The notes beneath the pieces were generated by a model. It worked only from the letters and a program-made list of their open reading frames with translations, was not told where the DNA came from and searched no databases. This document shows positions 36,701 to 46,340 of a DNA stretch of 52,169 nucleotides, piece by piece. A program made the translations under genes and the position numbers. The DNA lies in contig NZ_CAMYOM010000022.1 in NCBI RefSeq assembly GCF_947260015.1, positions 1 to 52,169 of the forward strand, written 5' to 3'. Source of the stretch: an uncultured Eudoraea sp. GTDB taxonomy: Bacteria > Bacteroidota > Bacteroidia > Flavobacteriales > Flavobacteriaceae. Numbering within the stretch: position 1 is the first letter of the stretch; each line of letters opens with the position of its first letter.

Positions 36701-39700
36701 ATGAATTTATTAACAAAATTATTCCTGATAGGATTATTGCTTGTCAGTATTCCCATAGTTGCGCAGGATAGCTTTACCGTCTCGGGTACGGTAACTGATG
36801 CAGATAATCAACCGATACCCGGGGTAAATATCTTGGTTGTGAACACCACCAGGGGGAGTCAGACAGATTTTGACGGAAATTACTCCATTAATGTTTCAAG
36901 CGGCGAATCGCTTCGTTTCTCTTATTTAGGATTCGTGAGTGAGACCGTGGAGATTATCAATCAAAGAACTTTGAATATCACGCTTCAGGAAGACACGGCA
37001 CAACTCGATGAGGTGGTCGTCATTGGTTATGGAACTCGAAAAAAATCCTCCTTAACAGGTGCTGTTGCCAAAGTAAAAGGTAGTGAAATTGCAGCTATAC
37101 AATCAACTCGTGTTGATGATGCACTAGGAGGTAAGTTAGCTGGTGTATTGATTCAACAGCAGGATGGGGCGCCGGGTGCGGATCCAAAGATCCAGGTTAG
37201 AGCAGCATCATCGGTTAATGGTAATTCAGATCCACTGATTGTTGTGGATGGGTATCCTATTTCAGGAAGTTTAGCAACTGTTAACCCAAACGATATACAA
37301 AGCCTGGAAGTATTAAAAGATGCTGCCTCAGCTGCTATTTATGGTTCCAGGGGAGCAAATGGTGTTATTCTGGTTACAACCAAAAAGGGAACAACGGGTA
37401 AACCTACTTTTAGTTTTAATACTTTCGCGAGCGTATCAAACAGGTATTTGAGTGATAATGAACAACTTAAGACAGCTGGAGAATGGGCCAATATATTAGA
37501 AACCGGTATAGCCAATGGCACTTATGATGTATCTGAATTGGACCCTGCATTTTTAAATTATAAGATAAATGCCTATAAAAATTCACCCGATGTAGTGGCT
37601 GTAGAAGATTGGCTTTTTCAAACTGGATTTAGTGAAAACTACGACTTCAGCATGAGTGGAGGAACCGAAAATGTAAATTACTTTGGTTCAATTGGTTATC
37701 AAAATACGACTGGTATTGTACAAACACAAGGGTATGAAAGAGCAAACATACGTTTGAATATCGATGCTAAATTGGGGGACAGGTTTAAGACAGGATTAAG
37801 TTTCAATGGATTTTACTCTAATAGAGATATCGTTGGTTGGGACCAGAGAGATCTCTTAAGAGCGTATAGCGTTCATCCTATTTACCATACAGATGCGTCT
37901 ATTGCATTCGTTCAACAATTAGATTCTCAAGCACAGGCCCTGGGACTTGCTTCATTTGACTCTGGGTATAGAGGAGGTGATGCACCTTTTAATAATAGTA
38001 TCTATACTTTAGAGCCCGGTGATACGGCTCAAGACTGGCACTATGGAAGAAGTGGTAATGGTATTGGAGGATCAGGTGATTCAGGTCCTGCAACGAAGCT
38101 TGACAATACAGACCGATATGAAACAACGTATTTCGGTAACCTTCAGTCTTATTTGCAATTCATGATCATAGAAGGTTTAAATATAAAAACCGTTCTGGGA
38201 GCTGATCTTACAGATACCCAGAACTTTTACTGGCGAGGACAGGAGTTTGATTCCAGGGCACGTTCAAATCAAACTAATTTGGATCAAACAGATTTAAAAC
38301 GAACTTCCATTTTAAGTGTAACTACCTTGGATTATACGAAGACAATTGGTAAACATGACATAGGTGCAGTAGCTGGAGTTGAATTTCAAACTTTCTATAC
38401 CAATGGAACCACTTTAGACGGTACTAATGTGCCATATACCGATATTATAAATTATAACCTGTTAGATCCTGCAGATATCAACGTAACAGAGAGGAAAGAG
38501 AAAGTTGTAAGAACTGGCATTTTTGGAAGAATTAACTATGCTTATGACGATCGTTATTTGCTATCGGCATCATTGAGAAGAGACGGAGCTTCACTCTTTG
38601 GTGAAAATAAAAAATATGCAACATTTCCAGCACTTTCCATTGGATGGAATTTACATAACGAATCTTTTTACAACTCAGACGCAGTAAGCTTAATAAAACC
38701 AAGGTTTAGTACCGGGTCTTTAGGTTCTACCTCTGATTTAGGGGCTTATAATTCATTGAGTCTTTTGAACCCTGCACCAACAATATTCGGGATTGGATAT
38801 CTAATCCCGTCAGACGTGGCAAACCCGAATTTAACCTGGCAAACTAATACTGAGACTAACTATGGAATTGATTTAGGTTTTGCAAAAAATCGTGTTAGAT
38901 TAAGTGTAGACTACTACACTTCCGATATTGAAGACATCTTGATTAATCAAAGTGTATCTGAAGTTCTCGGTACCACTTCAATAAGGCTTAATTCCGGTGA
39001 TGTTAGAAGTTCTGGTTTGGAGCTTGAACTCTCTGCAGCCATTTTCCAAAAACCAGATTTCTCCTGGAATATTGGTGCCAACTTTTCTACGGTTAAAACA
39101 GAAATTACAGACCTGGGAGGTCTGGATCAATTACCTGATGTAATATACGGCCAGAGTGGTAGAGGTCCTGTGTTTAGAAATTATGTAGGTGGAGAAATTG
39201 GAGAAATGTGGGCAGTAGAAACCATTGGCAGAGTTGAAGATAGCTTTATAGAAGATCCCACGAGAGTTGTTGGTTTGAATAGTTCAGAATATTATGTCGT
39301 AGATCAAAATGGTGATGGTGTAATAGATAGGACAAGAACAGTTGAAGATGGTGGAGACTTAGTGAAAGCAGGACAAAATACACCAGATTTTTACTATGGT
39401 CTGAACAGTTCAATGAGATATAAGCTTTTTGACTTTTCGTTTCAATTCCAGGGATCCCAGGGAGGTGATGTTATCAATATTGACCCGATTTACTGGCAAT
39501 CAGAATTTGGTGGAAGATTACGAGATAGCTTTGATGCTAATGACGATGGCATTGCTGATGCTAATGGACAGTTTTATGACCAGTCAAGAAATCAACTAGA
39601 CGCGCAGATACAAGATGCGTCTTATCTGGCATTGAGAAACCTGACTATAGGTTATACGATTGATGCAGATGTGACTAGCAAAATAGGTATAAGCCGTTTG

Positions 39701-39880
39701 AGACTATATCTTGCAGCCTCTAACTTGTTGTATTTATGGGGTAATGATTACACCTCTTTCAATCCAGAGGGTGTTGAAATTACAAACACTGGTTATTTAG
39801 GACCAACAACATATGGGGTGCAAGTAGGTGCAAGTCCGATTGTGAGAAGCTTTACGTTTGGTTTAAATGTTAATTTTTAA
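36701..39880 (+). CDS. susC: SusC-like TonB-dependent outer-membrane importer
   Basis: This is the energy-coupled importer of alginate oligosaccharides in the outer membrane. ATG 36701 starts a proper signal peptide (LLTKLFLIGLLLVSIPIVAQ); the upstream in-frame ATG at 36647 would add 18 residues ahead of it and is rejected. After the signal come a carboxypeptidase-regulatory-like domain (TVSGTVTDADNQPIPGVNI), the plug (VVIGYGTRKKSSLTGAV; LEVLKDAASAAIYGSRGANG) and a 22-strand beta-barrel ending in the aromatic TFGLNVNF. The length of 1059 residues is typical. SusD follows 9 bases later. Confidence 0.93.
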   Translation: MNLLTKLFLIGLLLVSIPIVAQDSFTVSGTVTDADNQPIPGVNILVVNTTRGSQTDFDGNYSINVSSGESLRFSYLGFVSETVEIINQRTLNITLQEDTAQLDEVVVIGYGTRKKSSLTGAVAKVKGSEIAAIQSTRVDDALGGKLAGVLIQQQDGAPGADPKIQVRAASSVNGNSDPLIVVDGYPISGSLATVNPNDIQSLEVLKDAASAAIYGSRGANGVILVTTKKGTTGKPTFSFNTFASVSNRYLSDNEQLKTAGEWANILETGIANGTYDVSELDPAFLNYKINAYKNSPDVVAVEDWLFQTGFSENYDFSMSGGTENVNYFGSIGYQNTTGIVQTQGYERANIRLNIDAKLGDRFKTGLSFNGFYSNRDIVGWDQRDLLRAYSVHPIYHTDASIAFVQQLDSQAQALGLASFDSGYRGGDAPFNNSIYTLEPGDTAQDWHYGRSGNGIGGSGDSGPATKLDNTDRYETTYFGNLQSYLQFMIIEGLNIKTVLGADLTDTQNFYWRGQEFDSRARSNQTNLDQTDLKRTSILSVTTLDYTKTIGKHDIGAVAGVEFQTFYTNGTTLDGTNVPYTDIINYNLLDPADINVTERKEKVVRTGIFGRINYAYDDRYLLSASLRRDGASLFGENKKYATFPALSIGWNLHNESFYNSDAVSLIKPRFSTGSLGSTSDLGAYNSLSLLNPAPTIFGIGYLIPSDVANPNLTWQTNTETNYGIDLGFAKNRVRLSVDYYTSDIEDILINQSVSEVLGTTSIRLNSGDVRSSGLELELSAAIFQKPDFSWNIGANFSTVKTEITDLGGLDQLPDVIYGQSGRGPVFRNYVGGEIGEMWAVETIGRVEDSFIEDPTRVVGLNSSEYYVVDQNGDGVIDRTRTVEDGGDLVKAGQNTPDFYYGLNSSMRYKLFDFSFQFQGSQGGDVINIDPIYWQSEFGGRLRDSFDANDDGIADANGQFYDQSRNQLDAQIQDASYLALRNLTIGYTIDADVTSKIGISRLRLYLAASNLLYLWGNDYTSFNPEGVEITNTGYLGPTTYGVQVGASPIVRSFTFGLNVNF

Positions 39881-39889
39881 AATAAAAAA

Positions 39890-41221
39890 ATGAAAACAGT
39901 ATATAAATTATTATTGGGATCATTGTTGTTAATAACAGCATGTGAAAATGATTTGGATCAGGTTCCATCAAATATTGCCAGTTCAGATTCTTTGGAAGAT
40001 TTTGATGGAGTTGTGAATGCGGCATATTACTATCAGCTCGGCGCTGTTACGCCAATGGCAGTGATGGGCGACTTCAGAGCAGACAATGCTCTAATGGACG
40101 AAGAACCATATCCTGAATTTGATAGATACGGTCCTAATTTAACGGTTATGGAAGATCAATTTTTCGGACCTTTCTATACGGCATTATACAAGGCTATATT
40201 AAGTGCGAATAATGTAATTGAAAATTCTACAGATCCTGGTGATATTGGTGAAGCTAGTTTTTTAAGGGCTTTGTCTTACTTTAAACTAGTGCTGGTTTTT
40301 GGTGATGTGACAGTAAATTTAGTTCCTAACCCTAGTACAACAGATCCATCTATTTTGGTAAGACAACCGGCTGCTGATGTTTATAATAACGTGATTATTC
40401 CTGATTTGCAAAATGCAATAGCAGCTTTAGGTACAGAAATAGTAAATGGAAGGGCGTCTAAATACGCAGCTCAAGGATTGCTGGGCAAAGTATATATGCA
40501 CAGAGGCAATTTTGGCAGTGCGGAATCACATCTGGCTGCTGTTGTAAACGGAGCTGCTGCTGCAGGGATTAGTTTACAAGCCAACTATGCTGACATTTTT
40601 GGTGAGATTAATGATTTGAATTCAGAAATCATATTTGCAACCCAGGTATCAAGTTCTATAGTGGATGAATATCCAGATTCGGAGTTTTGGTCATGGTATG
40701 GTGGACTTGATACAAAATCTCTGATGCCTTTAGATCCGGATTTAATTGCTGCTTTTGATGCTAGTGATGCTAGTGGCGGAGGTACAGATTTAAGAAGAGC
40801 GGTAAATATTGATGAGCTACTTATGGCGTCTCCAAAATTTCCTCAAACAGGAGGTCCTGATCACGACTGGATAGAACTGAGATTAGCAGATGTTATTCTG
40901 TTATATGCAGAAGCATTGAATGAGAATGGTGCTTCTCCTGAAGCCGTACTAGATCTGTTAGATCCTATACGAACCAGGGCTGGCTTAACACCTTTGGATC
41001 ATACGGTCCTAAATACTACGGCTTTGGTTAGACAGGCTATCTATGATGAAAGAAGATTAGAGTTGGCCTTTGAAGGACACAGATGGTTTGATTTGGTTAG
41101 AACAGGTACTGCAGATGCTGAAATGGGAGAAACGATTGATAGTAATTATCTTTTATTTCCAGTTCCAATTTCAGAAATTCTTGCGACCAATGGAGTGATT
41201 ACTCAGAATCCTGGGTACTAG
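39890..41221 (+). CDS. susD: SusD-like surface glycan-binding lipoprotein
   Basis: SusD forms the lid of the SusC importer and binds oligosaccharides. The protein has a lipobox (LLLITACEND, Cys18), N-terminal SusD helices (LYKAILSANNVIEN, FLRALSYFKLVLVFGDV) and the C-terminal RagB/SusD signature (DERRLELAFEGHRWFDLVRTG). At 443 residues it is on the short side for SusD proteins. It is translationally close to susC. Confidence 0.93.
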   Translation: MKTVYKLLLGSLLLITACENDLDQVPSNIASSDSLEDFDGVVNAAYYYQLGAVTPMAVMGDFRADNALMDEEPYPEFDRYGPNLTVMEDQFFGPFYTALYKAILSANNVIENSTDPGDIGEASFLRALSYFKLVLVFGDVTVNLVPNPSTTDPSILVRQPAADVYNNVIIPDLQNAIAALGTEIVNGRASKYAAQGLLGKVYMHRGNFGSAESHLAAVVNGAAAAGISLQANYADIFGEINDLNSEIIFATQVSSSIVDEYPDSEFWSWYGGLDTKSLMPLDPDLIAAFDASDASGGGTDLRRAVNIDELLMASPKFPQTGGPDHDWIELRLADVILLYAEALNENGASPEAVLDLLDPIRTRAGLTPLDHTVLNTTALVRQAIYDERRLELAFEGHRWFDLVRTGTADAEMGETIDSNYLLFPVPISEILATNGVITQNPGY

Positions 41222-41302
41222 GGCATTATTATAAGTTGATCATTATTATGGTCAAGAAATATAAAAATAGTTGTTTGAGTTAGTTTTTTACAAGTGGTAT
41301 AG

Positions 41303-41326
41303 CCGGCCCTTGGCAGGGCCGGTTTA
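41303..41326 (+). terminator. GC-rich hairpin after susD, probable terminator
   Basis: CCGGCCCT pairs with AGGGCCGG around TGGC, about 80 bases after the susD stop. Only a short TTTA tail follows, so termination may be partial. Confidence 0.5.
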
Positions 41327-41378
41327 CCCATAAAATACTAAATTGGTAAGTAATCAGTTTTTTTATCCAATAGATGTT

Positions 41379-41430
41379 TTGTATTACGAGATTAATTGTT
41401 ATAAATTTCACCAACCAATCTGGTTAACCA
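41379..41430 (+). promoter_or_regulatory. Promoter and operators of the GntR regulator gene
   Basis: TTG (41379-41381), 20 bases, TAAATTTC (41402-41409, one mismatch to TAnnTTTG). A perfect palindrome TGGTTAACCA lies at 41421-41430, and a degenerate site (TCACCAACCA) lies 13 bp upstream at 41408-41417 overlapping the -7 element, the same geometry as at the other three promoters. This indicates autoregulation. Confidence 0.6.
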
Positions 41431-41460
41431 ATTTTAATACGAAAAATAATTTATTGATAT

Positions 41461-42168
41461 ATGAAATTAGAAATCCTAACAAAAAGTGAGAATCGTGAAA
41501 TTCAAAATACGATAATAACTAAAATCCGGGATTTGATCAATTTTAAGAATTTGGAACCTGGTGATAAGTTGCCTTCCGAAAGAATGCTATCTGAAAAATT
41601 TGGAGTAAGTAGGGGTAATGTCCGAGAGGCAATCCAAACTTTAGAGTATTATGGAATTTTAAAAACAATTCCACAAAGTGGCACATTTGTAGCCAATATT
41701 GGAGTGATTGCAATGAATGGTATGATCGAAGATATTCTTCGGTTGGTAGATCCGGATTTCAAATCCCTGGTTGAAACCAGAATACTCCTGGAATTAAAAA
41801 CCGCCAGGCTTGCAGCTTTAAGGAGAACCAATGTGGACCTGCAATCAATGCGGAACGCTTTGGATGCTTATACAGCGAAGGTACTTAATGGAGAAGATGC
41901 CGTTCAGGAGGACTTGCTTTTTCACCTGGCGATTGCAGAGGCGTCTGGTAACAGTACCATGATTAGGTTAATGCTCATTATTACTCCAGGGATATTAACA
42001 AATTTTGAAAAATACCACGTTTGTGATGTTAACCAGGCATTTATAGGGATACAGGAACATGAAGATATTTATAAGGCCATTGAAAGTAAAGATCCTAAAT
42101 TGGCTAAAGAGAAAATGAAAGTTCATTTTAAAATGCTTTACCAGTATTGTTATAACATAAAAGACTAA
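41461..42168 (+). CDS. FadR-subfamily GntR regulator of the alginate locus
   Basis: The 235-residue protein has an N-terminal winged helix (about residues 38-78; LPSERMLSEKFGVSRGNVRE, IPQSGTFV) and an all-helical FCD ligand-binding domain (DLLFHLAIAEASGN; EHEDIYKAIES; MKVHFKMLY) with His residues that usually hold a metal and a carboxylic effector. FadR-type proteins bind TGGTnnACCA-like dyads, exactly what lies at 23767, 32669, 36349 and 41421. I infer an autoregulated repressor relieved by a pathway sugar acid such as KDG or DEH. It heads the unit leading to the MFS and SDR genes. Confidence 0.88.
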   Translation: MKLEILTKSENREIQNTIITKIRDLINFKNLEPGDKLPSERMLSEKFGVSRGNVREAIQTLEYYGILKTIPQSGTFVANIGVIAMNGMIEDILRLVDPDFKSLVETRILLELKTARLAALRRTNVDLQSMRNALDAYTAKVLNGEDAVQEDLLFHLAIAEASGNSTMIRLMLIITPGILTNFEKYHVCDVNQAFIGIQEHEDIYKAIESKDPKLAKEKMKVHFKMLYQYCYNIKD

Positions 42169-42406
42169 AGAAATACCTGAGTATAAGAATGCACGCTTTT
42201 ATCTTCAGGAAATGGTAATGGAGGGAAATCTATACTTAATCATTTTTACTATAAAAATTCTTTGTATTTGATTCAGTTGAATACTCCCAGTGTTTTTCGG
42301 TAATATTATGTAATTCTAACAGAAGTAGGTCTCTGACTTATTTAACGGTGCATGTTTTTGTTAGGTTAAATACGATCTGGCATCCACATTAATTAAATAT
42401 CAAATT

Positions 42407-43693
42407 ATGAAAGTTAAGGGATTAAGATGGTGGATTATTGGGTTAATATTCTTATCAACAGTTATTAACTATATAGACAGAAGTGCGCTTGGTATTATGT
42501 GGGGAAGTGAAGATCTCGAAGGTTCAATTTCGTATTCATTAGGCCTTACAAAAAGTGATTATGGTAATATTCTTAACATATTTATGGTTGCCTATGCTCT
42601 GGGGCAACTTTTTTCAGGTAAATTATTTGATAAAGTAGGAACAAAAATAGGATACGTTTTAAGTATAGGAATTTGGAGTTTATCTACAATGCTACATGCA
42701 ACAGTAACAGGATTTAAATCTCTTGCTTTTTTTAGAACTACTTTAGGTGTTTCTGAAGCTGGAAACTGGCCAGGAGCTGTAAAAAGTAATGCCGAATGGT
42801 TTCCAATTAAAGAACGGGCCATAGCGCAAGGTTTGTTTAATGCCGGGGCATCTATAGGCTCAGTTATTGCTCCTTTACTAATAGCAACTTTCTATGTTGC
42901 CTATGGATGGAGAATCACATTTATAATTGTTGGAGCTATGGGTTTGCTATGGATTATACCTTGGTTAATTATTAATAAAAAAGGACCAAAATACCATCCC
43001 TGGATTACAGAAGAAGAACGACAGTATATCGTTGAAGGGCAAAGCGAAGCAGATCAAAATGAAACAGAAGATACAAAAGGAAAATCTTTAACAGAGATCC
43101 TATCATTTAGAGAATCCTGGGCTGTAGTAGCTGGTAGATTCTTCTTAGAGCCAATTTGGTGGTTATTTGTAGGCTGGATGCCAATTTATTTATTTGATGT
43201 ATATGGATTTAATGTAAAAGAGGTTGGTATGTTCTTATGGGTGCCATATGTAGGTGCAGCTATTGGAAGTATTGCAGGAGGATATGTTTCAGGAAAAATT
43301 ATTGCCAAATCAAATTCAATTGATAAGGGTAGAAAAATAACAATTTTAATTGGCGGAATTATCATGTTATTAGGTCTAATAGCAACTGTACTTATTGGTG
43401 ATACTGCTGAAAAATTTGTAGTCATTGTGTTCTTTGTGTTATTCGGATTCCAATTTGCTATTAGTAATGTGCAGACACTTCCAAGTGATTTCTTTGGCGG
43501 AAAATCTGTAGGATCATTAGCAGGATTAGGAGGAATGATTGGCGTATTCTCTGTAATTATTATGAACTTTTTAGTTCCTATAGTTGTAGATAAATTCTCT
43601 TATACTCCAATTTTTATAGCAATAGCAATATTTGTCCCTCTTGGCGTAGGATCTATATATTATTTCGCAAGAAAAATTAAATCAGTTGAATAA
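42407..43693 (+). CDS. MFS transporter, ACS/ExuT-like, for uronates or DEH
   Basis: This 12-TM major facilitator of 428 residues has the anion:cation symporter hallmarks: NYIDRSALGIMWG in TM1, FSGKLFDKVGTKIGY between TM2 and TM3, and RTTLGVSEAGNWPGA in TM4, as in hexuronate transporters (ExuT). It probably brings unsaturated monouronates or DEH across the inner membrane. The 238 bases before it hold no gene and no clear TAnnTTTG promoter or operator, so expression may come from the gntR promoter. Confidence 0.88.
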   Translation: MKVKGLRWWIIGLIFLSTVINYIDRSALGIMWGSEDLEGSISYSLGLTKSDYGNILNIFMVAYALGQLFSGKLFDKVGTKIGYVLSIGIWSLSTMLHATVTGFKSLAFFRTTLGVSEAGNWPGAVKSNAEWFPIKERAIAQGLFNAGASIGSVIAPLLIATFYVAYGWRITFIIVGAMGLLWIIPWLIINKKGPKYHPWITEEERQYIVEGQSEADQNETEDTKGKSLTEILSFRESWAVVAGRFFLEPIWWLFVGWMPIYLFDVYGFNVKEVGMFLWVPYVGAAIGSIAGGYVSGKIIAKSNSIDKGRKITILIGGIIMLLGLIATVLIGDTAEKFVVIVFFVLFGFQFAISNVQTLPSDFFGGKSVGSLAGLGGMIGVFSVIIMNFLVPIVVDKFSYTPIFIAIAIFVPLGVGSIYYFARKIKSVE

Positions 43694-43735
43694 AAAAATC
43701 GATAAAAAATATTTAAAAACTAAAGAAAACCTAAA

Positions 43736-44500
43736 ATGAATAAAAACAAAGATAAAGTAGCAGTTGTAACAGGAGCAACTGGGGGTATTGGATTCGCAGT
43801 GGCAAAAAGATTAGGTGAAGATGGATATACCGTGGTATTAAACGGAATTGAAGATGAAGCGGGAGCTAAACGAGTTGAAGAACTTGCGGCGGAAGGAATT
43901 GCTGCAGAGTATTATGGATTTGACGTTACTAAAGATGAACAAGTAACATCAAATATCACTAAAATTGGAGAAAAGTATGGCAGAATTGATGTGCTGGTTA
44001 ATAATGCCGGAGGTTTAGGGGGAAGGTCCAGGTTTGAAGAAATGACAACAGATTTTTACAGATTTGTAATGGCGCTAAACCTTGATTCTGTATTTTTTGC
44101 TTCAAGAGCTGCGATACCGTTTCTTAAGAAGGGAGATCACCCTTCTATAATTAACTATACCTCAAATGCAGGATGGACCGCAGGAGGACCTGGAGCTGGT
44201 ATTTATGGAACATCTAAAGCCGGAGTACATGCTTTAACAAGAGCATTGGCGAAAGATTTAGCTGAATATGGGATTAGAGTAAATGCCGTATCTCCTGGTA
44301 CAATTGACACGCCTTTCCATGCTCAAATTAAAGCAACTAAACCGGAAGTTTTTGCTTCTTGGGCAAATAGTATTATGTTAGGAAGATTGGGCCAGCCAGA
44401 AGATGTAGCTTCTGTTGTTTCATTCCTGGCAAGTAAGGATGCATCTTTTATAACAGCTGAAACTATTCAAATTGGTGGTGGGCAAGCATTAGGAATTTAG
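43736..44500 (+). CDS. SDR family oxidoreductase, candidate DEH reductase
   Basis: The 254-residue short-chain dehydrogenase has TGATGGIG, NNAGG, the catalytic Ser in NYTSNAG, YGTSK and a C-terminal IQIGGG. It follows the MFS importer closely and precedes a second SDR by 14 bases. By context it reduces DEH to KDG, and differs from the other two SDRs in the region after YGTSK (SPGTIDTPFHAQ). Cofactor preference cannot be assigned safely. Confidence 0.82.
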   Translation: MNKNKDKVAVVTGATGGIGFAVAKRLGEDGYTVVLNGIEDEAGAKRVEELAAEGIAAEYYGFDVTKDEQVTSNITKIGEKYGRIDVLVNNAGGLGGRSRFEEMTTDFYRFVMALNLDSVFFASRAAIPFLKKGDHPSIINYTSNAGWTAGGPGAGIYGTSKAGVHALTRALAKDLAEYGIRVNAVSPGTIDTPFHAQIKATKPEVFASWANSIMLGRLGQPEDVASVVSFLASKDASFITAETIQIGGGQALGI

Positions 44501-44514
44501 TATTTAACATAAGA

Positions 44515-45270
44515 ATGAGTAAATTAAAAGGTAAAGTAGCAATAGTTACCGGAGGTGCAAGAGACATAGGCCTAGCGATATCTGTTAAACTTGCAAAAGA
44601 AGGTGCCAAAGTAGTGGTAAACTACTTTAATTCTGAATCTGAAGCAAAGGAAACAGTAGATAAAATAAAAGCTGCAGGAGGTGAAGCTATGGCAGTAAAA
44701 GCTGATGTATCAAAACTAGATGATATTGAGAAACTAAAGGCGAAATCGGTTGAAGCATTTGGAGATAAAGTCGATATTTTGGTTAGTAATGCAGGTGGTC
44801 TTTTTGCGCGTAGAACATTACAGGAATTTGATGAAGCATTTTATAATTTGGTTATGGATGTCAACTTCAAATCTGTAGTGTTTATAATGCAGGCATTTGT
44901 ACCTTTAATGGGTAAAGGTTCCTCTATAATTAACCTTTCTTCACAAGCTGCAAGAGATGGCGGCGGTGGCGGTTCTTCTTTATACGCTTCTTCCAAAGGT
45001 GCTGTATCTACCTTTACAAGAGCCATGTCAAAGGAGCTTGGGCCTAAAGGAATTCGAGTAAACGCGCTCTGTCCAGGTTTAATAGGAACTAAATTCCATG
45101 ATGACTTTACAAAAGATGACGTTCGTACAAAGGTTGCTGCAATTACCCCGCTAAGAAGAGAAGGTTCAGCTGCTGAAGTGGCAGATTTAGTTGCATATTT
45201 AGCTTCAGATGAATCCTCATTCCTTACTGGAAATAATGTAGATATAAATGGAGGATTAGCATTTAGTTAA
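44515..45270 (+). CDS. SDR family oxidoreductase, second candidate DEH reductase
   Basis: The 251-residue SDR has TGGARDIG, SNAGG, catalytic Ser in NLSSQAA, YASSK and DINGG. It shares GPKGIRVNA and the GLIGTKFHDDFTK-type loop with the SDR at 35482. Presence of three SDRs suggests division by cofactor, by substrate stereochemistry, or action on the side branch. It is followed at once by the broken KDG kinase. Confidence 0.82.
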   Translation: MSKLKGKVAIVTGGARDIGLAISVKLAKEGAKVVVNYFNSESEAKETVDKIKAAGGEAMAVKADVSKLDDIEKLKAKSVEAFGDKVDILVSNAGGLFARRTLQEFDEAFYNLVMDVNFKSVVFIMQAFVPLMGKGSSIINLSSQAARDGGGGGSSLYASSKGAVSTFTRAMSKELGPKGIRVNALCPGLIGTKFHDDFTKDDVRTKVAAITPLRREGSAAEVADLVAYLASDESSFLTGNNVDINGGLAFS

Positions 45271-45290
45271 TCACTAAAAATGAAAATAAG

Positions 45291-46293
45291 ATGAAAAAAG
45301 TTGTGACTTTTGGAGAGATAATGTTACGTTTAGCTCCACCCGGATTTTTACGTTTTTCTCAAACTAACAGCTTTGATGTCATTTATGGTGGGGGAGAATC
45401 TAATGTAGCTGTGTCATTGGCAAATTATGGAGTGCCGGCATTGTGCTTTAATGGAAATGCGCAAGAGGGGTGTTAATACTCAAAATATAATTTTTGGCGG
45501 TGAACGCTTAGGTATTTACTTTTTAGAAACAGGTGCCGTAAGTCGTGGCAGTAAGGTGGTCTATGACAGGGCACATTCTGCAATTTGCGAGATTGAACCA
45601 GGCATGATCGATTGGGCAAAGGTATTCGATGGGGCAGGTTGGTTTCATTGGACCGGTATTACTCCTGCAATTTCACAAGGAGCAGCAGACGCTTGTCTGG
45701 AAGCAGTGAAAGTTGCCAGCAAGATGGGCATTACCATATCAACGGACTTGAATTACCGCGCAAAATTATGGCAATACGGAGGAGACCGTGAGGCAATTAT
45801 GACTGAATTGACTTCATACTGTGATGTTATTCTTGGCAATGAGGAAGATGCCGAAAAACATTTTGGTATTAAACCCGAAGGGCTCGATATTACAACCCAG
45901 GGACATGATGTAAAAGCTGAGGCCTTCTTATCAGTCTGCAAACAGATGATAACTAAATTCCCTAAAGCTAAAAAAGTGATTACCACCTTAAGAGGATCCA
46001 TTTCAGCTTCACACAATACCTGGGCGGGGGTACTTTACGATGGAAAGAAAATGTATGAGACCAGACAATATCAGATAACACATATTGTGGATAGAGTAGG
46101 AGGAGGCGATTCTTTTATGGGGGGATTAATTTATGGCTTATTAAAATATCCTGAAGATGATCAGAACGCCCTTGATTTTGCTGTAGCGGCTTCCTGTTTA
46201 AAACATACCATAAAAGGCGATGCCAACCTGGTAACGGTAGATGAAGTACAAAAACTAATGGGTGGAGATGCCTCAGGGAGGGTAGCAAGATAG
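45291..46293 (+). pseudogene. kdgK: 2-keto-3-deoxygluconate kinase disrupted by a deletion with frameshift
   Basis: The 5' part (45291 to about 45435) reads MKKVVTFGEIMLRLAPPG and GGGESNVAVSLANYGVP in one frame. The 3' part (from about 45437) continues in another frame with ALMEMRKRGVNTQNIIFGGE through DRVGGGDSFMGGLIYG. Aligned to the intact kinase at 26141, about 12-13 residues (the VTRFPDNALGK region) are missing at the junction, so roughly 35 bases were deleted with loss of frame. The first frame stops after 61 codons; a restart at 45427 would lack the N-terminal substrate site. It is probably non-functional. Confidence 0.82.
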
Positions 46294-46340
46294 GTCCATA
46301 TTATTAATAAGATTACCTAACGATTATAAATTTTTCTTAA

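Noticed and set aside
45427-46293. Intact shorter KDG kinase or programmed frameshift at the kdgK junction
   Set aside because: About 12-13 residues of the family core are missing, so a ribosomal shift would not restore the enzyme, and a restart lacks the N-terminal substrate site.
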